From assembly GCA_029310945.1 (NCBI GenBank), contig JARJFC010000105.1, positions 1 to 7,572 on the forward strand: a stretch of 7,572 nt of DNA, in the 5' to 3' direction. The position numbers and the translations under genes are program-made. The notes under the pieces are model-generated. The model had not been told where the DNA came from and searched no databases. It saw nothing but the letters and a program-made list of their open reading frames with translations. This document shows positions 5,066-7,572 of this stretch, piece after piece. Each line of letters opens with the position of its first letter. Position 1 is the stretch's first letter. Source of the stretch: Leptospira sp. 96542 (GTDB lineage Bacteria > Spirochaetota > Leptospiria > Leptospirales > Leptospiraceae).

Positions 5066-6727
5066 ATGACGAACCCCGACGACCCCATTCCGGGCTTCAC
5101 GCCCTTTCCCGACATCATCGCCGCCCATGCGCAGGCGCGCCCCGAGGCCATCGCGGTCCGCGTGGACGAACGCGCGCACGACTGGCGCACGCTGCATGGC
5201 CGCGTGCAGGAGGTGGCGCGCGCCCTGCTGCGCGATGGCATCGCGCCCGGCGACCGCGTGGCCTTGCTGGGCGCGGCCTCGCTGGCCTACGTCGAATGCC
5301 TGTTCGGCGCCATCGCCGTCCGCGCCTGCGTGGTGCCGTTGCCGGTGTCCGCGAGCGTCGAAACGCTGGAGGCCCTGCTGGCCGATTGCGAAGCCAAGCT
5401 CTTGTTCGTCGACCCCGACGCGGGCGACGCGGCCCTGGACATGACCAGCCAGCTCGCCGCGCGCGCCGCGCTGCGCGTCGTGCCCTTCGGCCGCGCGGGG
5501 GCGGAGGGTGGGGTCTACGCGGCGTGGCGCACGCATGGGCAAGCGGTGGGACAAGCCGTGGTGGGCCAAGCGACCCAGGCAATACACGACGGCCTCGGCG
5601 CCGCGCCCCTGCCGCGGCCCCAAGCCGAGGACCCCTTCAACATCATCTACAGCTCGGGCACCACGGGCCTGCCCAAGGGCATTGTCCACCTGCACGGCAT
5701 GCGGCAGCGGCAAGCCAGCCGCAAGGGTTTCTTCACGCCGCAGGCGCGCACGCTGCTGTCCACGCCCATGTACTCGAACACCACCCTCATGCCCCTGCTG
5801 GGCACGGTGGCCAGCGGCGGCACCACGCTGCTGATGCGCAAGTTCGACGCGGGGCGTTACCTGGCCCTGGCCACGTCGCAGCGCGCCACCCACACCATGC
5901 TGGTGCCGGTGCAGTACCAGCGCCTGCTGGCCCACGCCGATTTCGCGGGCAGTGATCTGTCGTCGCTGGAACTCAGCCAGTCCACCGGCGCGCCCATGGA
6001 CCTGGCCCTCAAGAGCGACATCCTGCAACGCTGGCCCGGGCGCTTCCTGGAGGTCTATGGCATGACCGAGGGCGGCGGCTCCTGCTTCCTCGACGCGCGC
6101 GCGCACCCGGACAAGCTGGCCACCGTGGGCCGGCCGGCCCATGGCTCGGAGGTGTTCCTGATCGACGAGGCCGGGCGTCGGCTGCCCGAGGCACAGCCCG
6201 GTGCCGCCGGTGCCGTGGGTGAAGTCGTGGGCCGCTCGCCCTACATGATGGCCGGCTACCACAACCGTCCCGAAGCGACAGCACAGCTGCGCTGGCTGGA
6301 CGAAGAGGGCCGGGTGTACCACCGCAGCGGCGACATCGGTCGTTTCGATGAAGACGGCTTCTTGGTCCTGCTGGACCGCATCAAGGACGTGATCATCTCC
6401 GGCGGCCACAATATCTACGCCTCCGACCTGGAGGCCGTGCTGGCGCGGCACGCGGACGTGGCGGATTCGGCCGTGATCGGCGTGCCCAGCCCGGCCTGGG
6501 GCGAGACCCCGCTGGCCCTGGTCGTGCCCAAGCCCGGTGCCCGCCTGGACCCGGACGCCCTGCGCGACTGGGTCAACGCCCAGGTGGGCAAGACCCAGCG
6601 CCTCACGGGGGTGGAGCTGCGCGCGGCGCTGCCCCGCAACGCCCTGGGCAAACTGTCGAAAAAGGAGCTGCGCACGCCCTACTGGGATAGCGCGCGGCAA
6701 GAACAAACCAAGGCACCCTCACCATGA
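5066..6727 (+). CDS. AMP-forming acyl-CoA ligase (ANL superfamily)
   Basis: A 553-residue cytoplasmic enzyme expected to activate a carboxylic acid with ATP and CoA. The ANL motifs are in order: P-loop YSSGTTGLPKG (195-205), STGAPM (306-311), YGMTEGG (331-337), YHRSGD (418-423, ribose-binding Asp423), hinge DRIKD (437-441), ISGGHNIYASDLE (444-456), and C-terminal NALGKLSKKEL (525-535) with the catalytic Lys529. Both the large N-domain and the small C-domain are complete. The substrate class is not evident; the length and the GGG after MTE are unlike dedicated aromatic ligases I would recognise. A Gln/Ala/Val-rich linker (about 158-172) precedes the P-loop. The ATG at 5066 lies 4 bp after the upstream stop and lacks a good Shine-Dalgarno, so translation is probably coupled; the earlier in-frame ATG at 4982 lies inside the MaoC gene and is unlikely. 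Confidence 0.93.
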   Translation: MTNPDDPIPGFTPFPDIIAAHAQARPEAIAVRVDERAHDWRTLHGRVQEVARALLRDGIAPGDRVALLGAASLAYVECLFGAIAVRACVVPLPVSASVETLEALLADCEAKLLFVDPDAGDAALDMTSQLAARAALRVVPFGRAGAEGGVYAAWRTHGQAVGQAVVGQATQAIHDGLGAAPLPRPQAEDPFNIIYSSGTTGLPKGIVHLHGMRQRQASRKGFFTPQARTLLSTPMYSNTTLMPLLGTVASGGTTLLMRKFDAGRYLALATSQRATHTMLVPVQYQRLLAHADFAGSDLSSLELSQSTGAPMDLALKSDILQRWPGRFLEVYGMTEGGGSCFLDARAHPDKLATVGRPAHGSEVFLIDEAGRRLPEAQPGAAGAVGEVVGRSPYMMAGYHNRPEATAQLRWLDEEGRVYHRSGDIGRFDEDGFLVLLDRIKDVIISGGHNIYASDLEAVLARHADVADSAVIGVPSPAWGETPLALVVPKPGARLDPDALRDWVNAQVGKTQRLTGVELRAALPRNALGKLSKKELRTPYWDSARQEQTKAPSP

Positions 6728-7527
6728 ACCCCAGCGACCGATCTTCCACTGCAAGCTCCAAAGAACGCCGGCCCGTGTGCATCGTCACCGGCGCCTCCTC
6801 CGGCATCGGCGCGGCCACCGCCTTGCTGTTCGCGCAACGCGGCCACGACGTGGTGATCAACTACGCCAGCCAGCTAGAGGCCGCCGAGCGCGTCGCCGAC
6901 CAATGCCGCGCGGTGGGCGCCGAAGCCCTGGTGGTGCGTGCCGACGTGGCCGACGACGCGCAATGCCGCGCCCTGGCCGAGGAGGTGCGACGGTTCTGGG
7001 GTCGGGCCGACGTGCTGGTCAACAGCGCCGGCATCACCACCAAGTTCACCGACCTCAAGGACCTGGACGCGCTGTCCGCCGCCGACTTTGAGGCCATCTA
7101 CCGCGTGAACGTGATCGGCACCTTCCAGATGTGCCGCGCCGTTGCGCCCCTGATGAAAGGCGCGCCCGCGCCCGCCATCGTCAACATCTCGTCCATGGGC
7201 GGGCGCATGGGCACCGGTTCGTCCATGGCCTACGCCGCCTCCAAGGGCGCCGTGAACACGCTCACCCTGTCACTCGCGCGCGCGCTGGCCCCGGCCATCC
7301 GCGTCAACGCCGTGCTGCCTGGCATGGTGGACGGCGCATGGCTGCGCAAGGGGCTGGGGGAGACCGTCTTCCAGGAACGCCGCAAGCGCTACGAAGCCCG
7401 TGCTCTGCTCGGCGCCGTGGTGCTGCCCGAAGACGTGGCCCGTGCCGCTTACGGGCTGGCGACCGAGGCCCTCAAGCAGACGGGGCAGTTGATTGATCTG
7501 GAGGGGGGATTTTTGCTGGGCGCTTGA
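6724..7527 (+). CDS. Short-chain dehydrogenase/reductase, FabG-like
   Basis: A 267-residue classical SDR. Visible motifs are TGASSGIG (22-29, cofactor-binding glycine loop), ADV (73-75), NSAG (100-103; usual NNAG with Ser), Asn129 in VNVIGTF, ISS (155-157) with the catalytic Ser, YAASK (170-174) with Tyr170 and Lys174, and NAVLPG (195-200). The tetrad is intact. The segment VVINYAS after strand 2 looks like NADP(H)-using FabG proteins, though in a catabolic set it might run as a 3-hydroxyacyl-CoA dehydrogenase. A Ser-rich, 16-residue tail precedes the first strand, and the end reads LEGGFLLGA instead of the common VDGG. The ATG overlaps the ligase stop as ATGA. It is the last gene of the operon; expected partner of the MaoC hydratases in 3-hydroxy/3-oxoacyl-CoA conversion. 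Confidence 0.93.
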   Translation: MNPSDRSSTASSKERRPVCIVTGASSGIGAATALLFAQRGHDVVINYASQLEAAERVADQCRAVGAEALVVRADVADDAQCRALAEEVRRFWGRADVLVNSAGITTKFTDLKDLDALSAADFEAIYRVNVIGTFQMCRAVAPLMKGAPAPAIVNISSMGGRMGTGSSMAYAASKGAVNTLTLSLARALAPAIRVNAVLPGMVDGAWLRKGLGETVFQERRKRYEARALLGAVVLPEDVARAAYGLATEALKQTGQLIDLEGGFLLGA

Positions 7528-7529
7528 GT

Positions 7530-7572
7530 TCAGCGTGCGCGCCGGTAGTGCACGGCGACCGCGCCGCAGCGC
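7530..7572 (-). CDS. Possible C-terminal end of a convergent gene
   Basis: On the minus strand the window edge reads open for 13 codons (CGAVAVHYRRAR after a first Arg) to a TGA at 7532-7530, only 2 bp beyond the SDR stop. Nearly all third positions are G or C, as in real genes here. It is too short to identify, and the whole call rests on the open frame and codon pattern. Confidence 0.3.
   Translation of the reverse strand, partial: RCGAVAVHYRRAR

Noticed and set aside
4940..6706. 588-codon open frame antisense to the CoA ligase
   Set aside because: His/Arg/Gly/Ala-rich shadow typical of high-GC genes; the plus strand carries all ANL motifs.

Overview
The window comes from a very GC-rich bacterium, most likely a member of the Burkholderiales (betaproteobacteria). 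This is inferred from G/C-dominated third codon positions, GGAGACAACC-type leaders, and an orphan Bug-type solute-binding protein, a family greatly expanded in that order. The first ~125 bases are the exception. They are AT-richer (about 44% GC by my count) and encode an internal piece of glyceraldehyde-3-phosphate dehydrogenase on the minus strand. The piece stops abruptly next to a doubled GGCCGGCC word, so it looks like a foreign or chimeric edge.

Layout. Minus strand: a two-gene unit, Bug-type periplasmic binding protein (1619-2605) followed by an NAD(P)+-dependent aldehyde dehydrogenase (153-1577). A 233-bp divergent control region (2606-2838) separates it from plus-strand genes. The first of these is a secreted alpha/beta-hydrolase related to Alcaligenes esterase 713 (2839-3921). 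After a 142-bp gap with a GC hairpin come four tightly packed genes: two MaoC-type hot-dog hydratases (4064-4540, 4537-5061), an AMP-forming acyl-CoA ligase (5066-6727) and a FabG-like short-chain dehydrogenase (6724-7527). Junctions are ATGA overlaps or 4 bp. A convergent gene may begin to show at the right edge.

The genes read as one catabolic set. An exported esterase would split an ester outside the cytoplasm, and a Bug protein would bind a carboxylate for uptake or sensing. An aldehyde dehydrogenase would turn an aldehyde into an acid, a ligase would make the acyl-CoA, and hydratase(s) plus SDR would give 3-hydroxy- and then 3-oxoacyl-CoA. The substrate cannot be read from the sequence. 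No thiolase, acyl-CoA dehydrogenase, TctA/TctB membrane subunits or regulator gene lie in the window.

The most interesting new signal is regulatory. A dyad TTCCG-N5-CGGAA occurs twice in the divergent region (one copy with one mismatch) and once in front of the MaoC operon. A second element, CACTGTGT(T)GCACA, lies exactly 16 nt upstream of the start codons of both the Bug gene and the first MaoC gene. Together these suggest one shared regulator, possibly of the IclR family, for all three transcription units.
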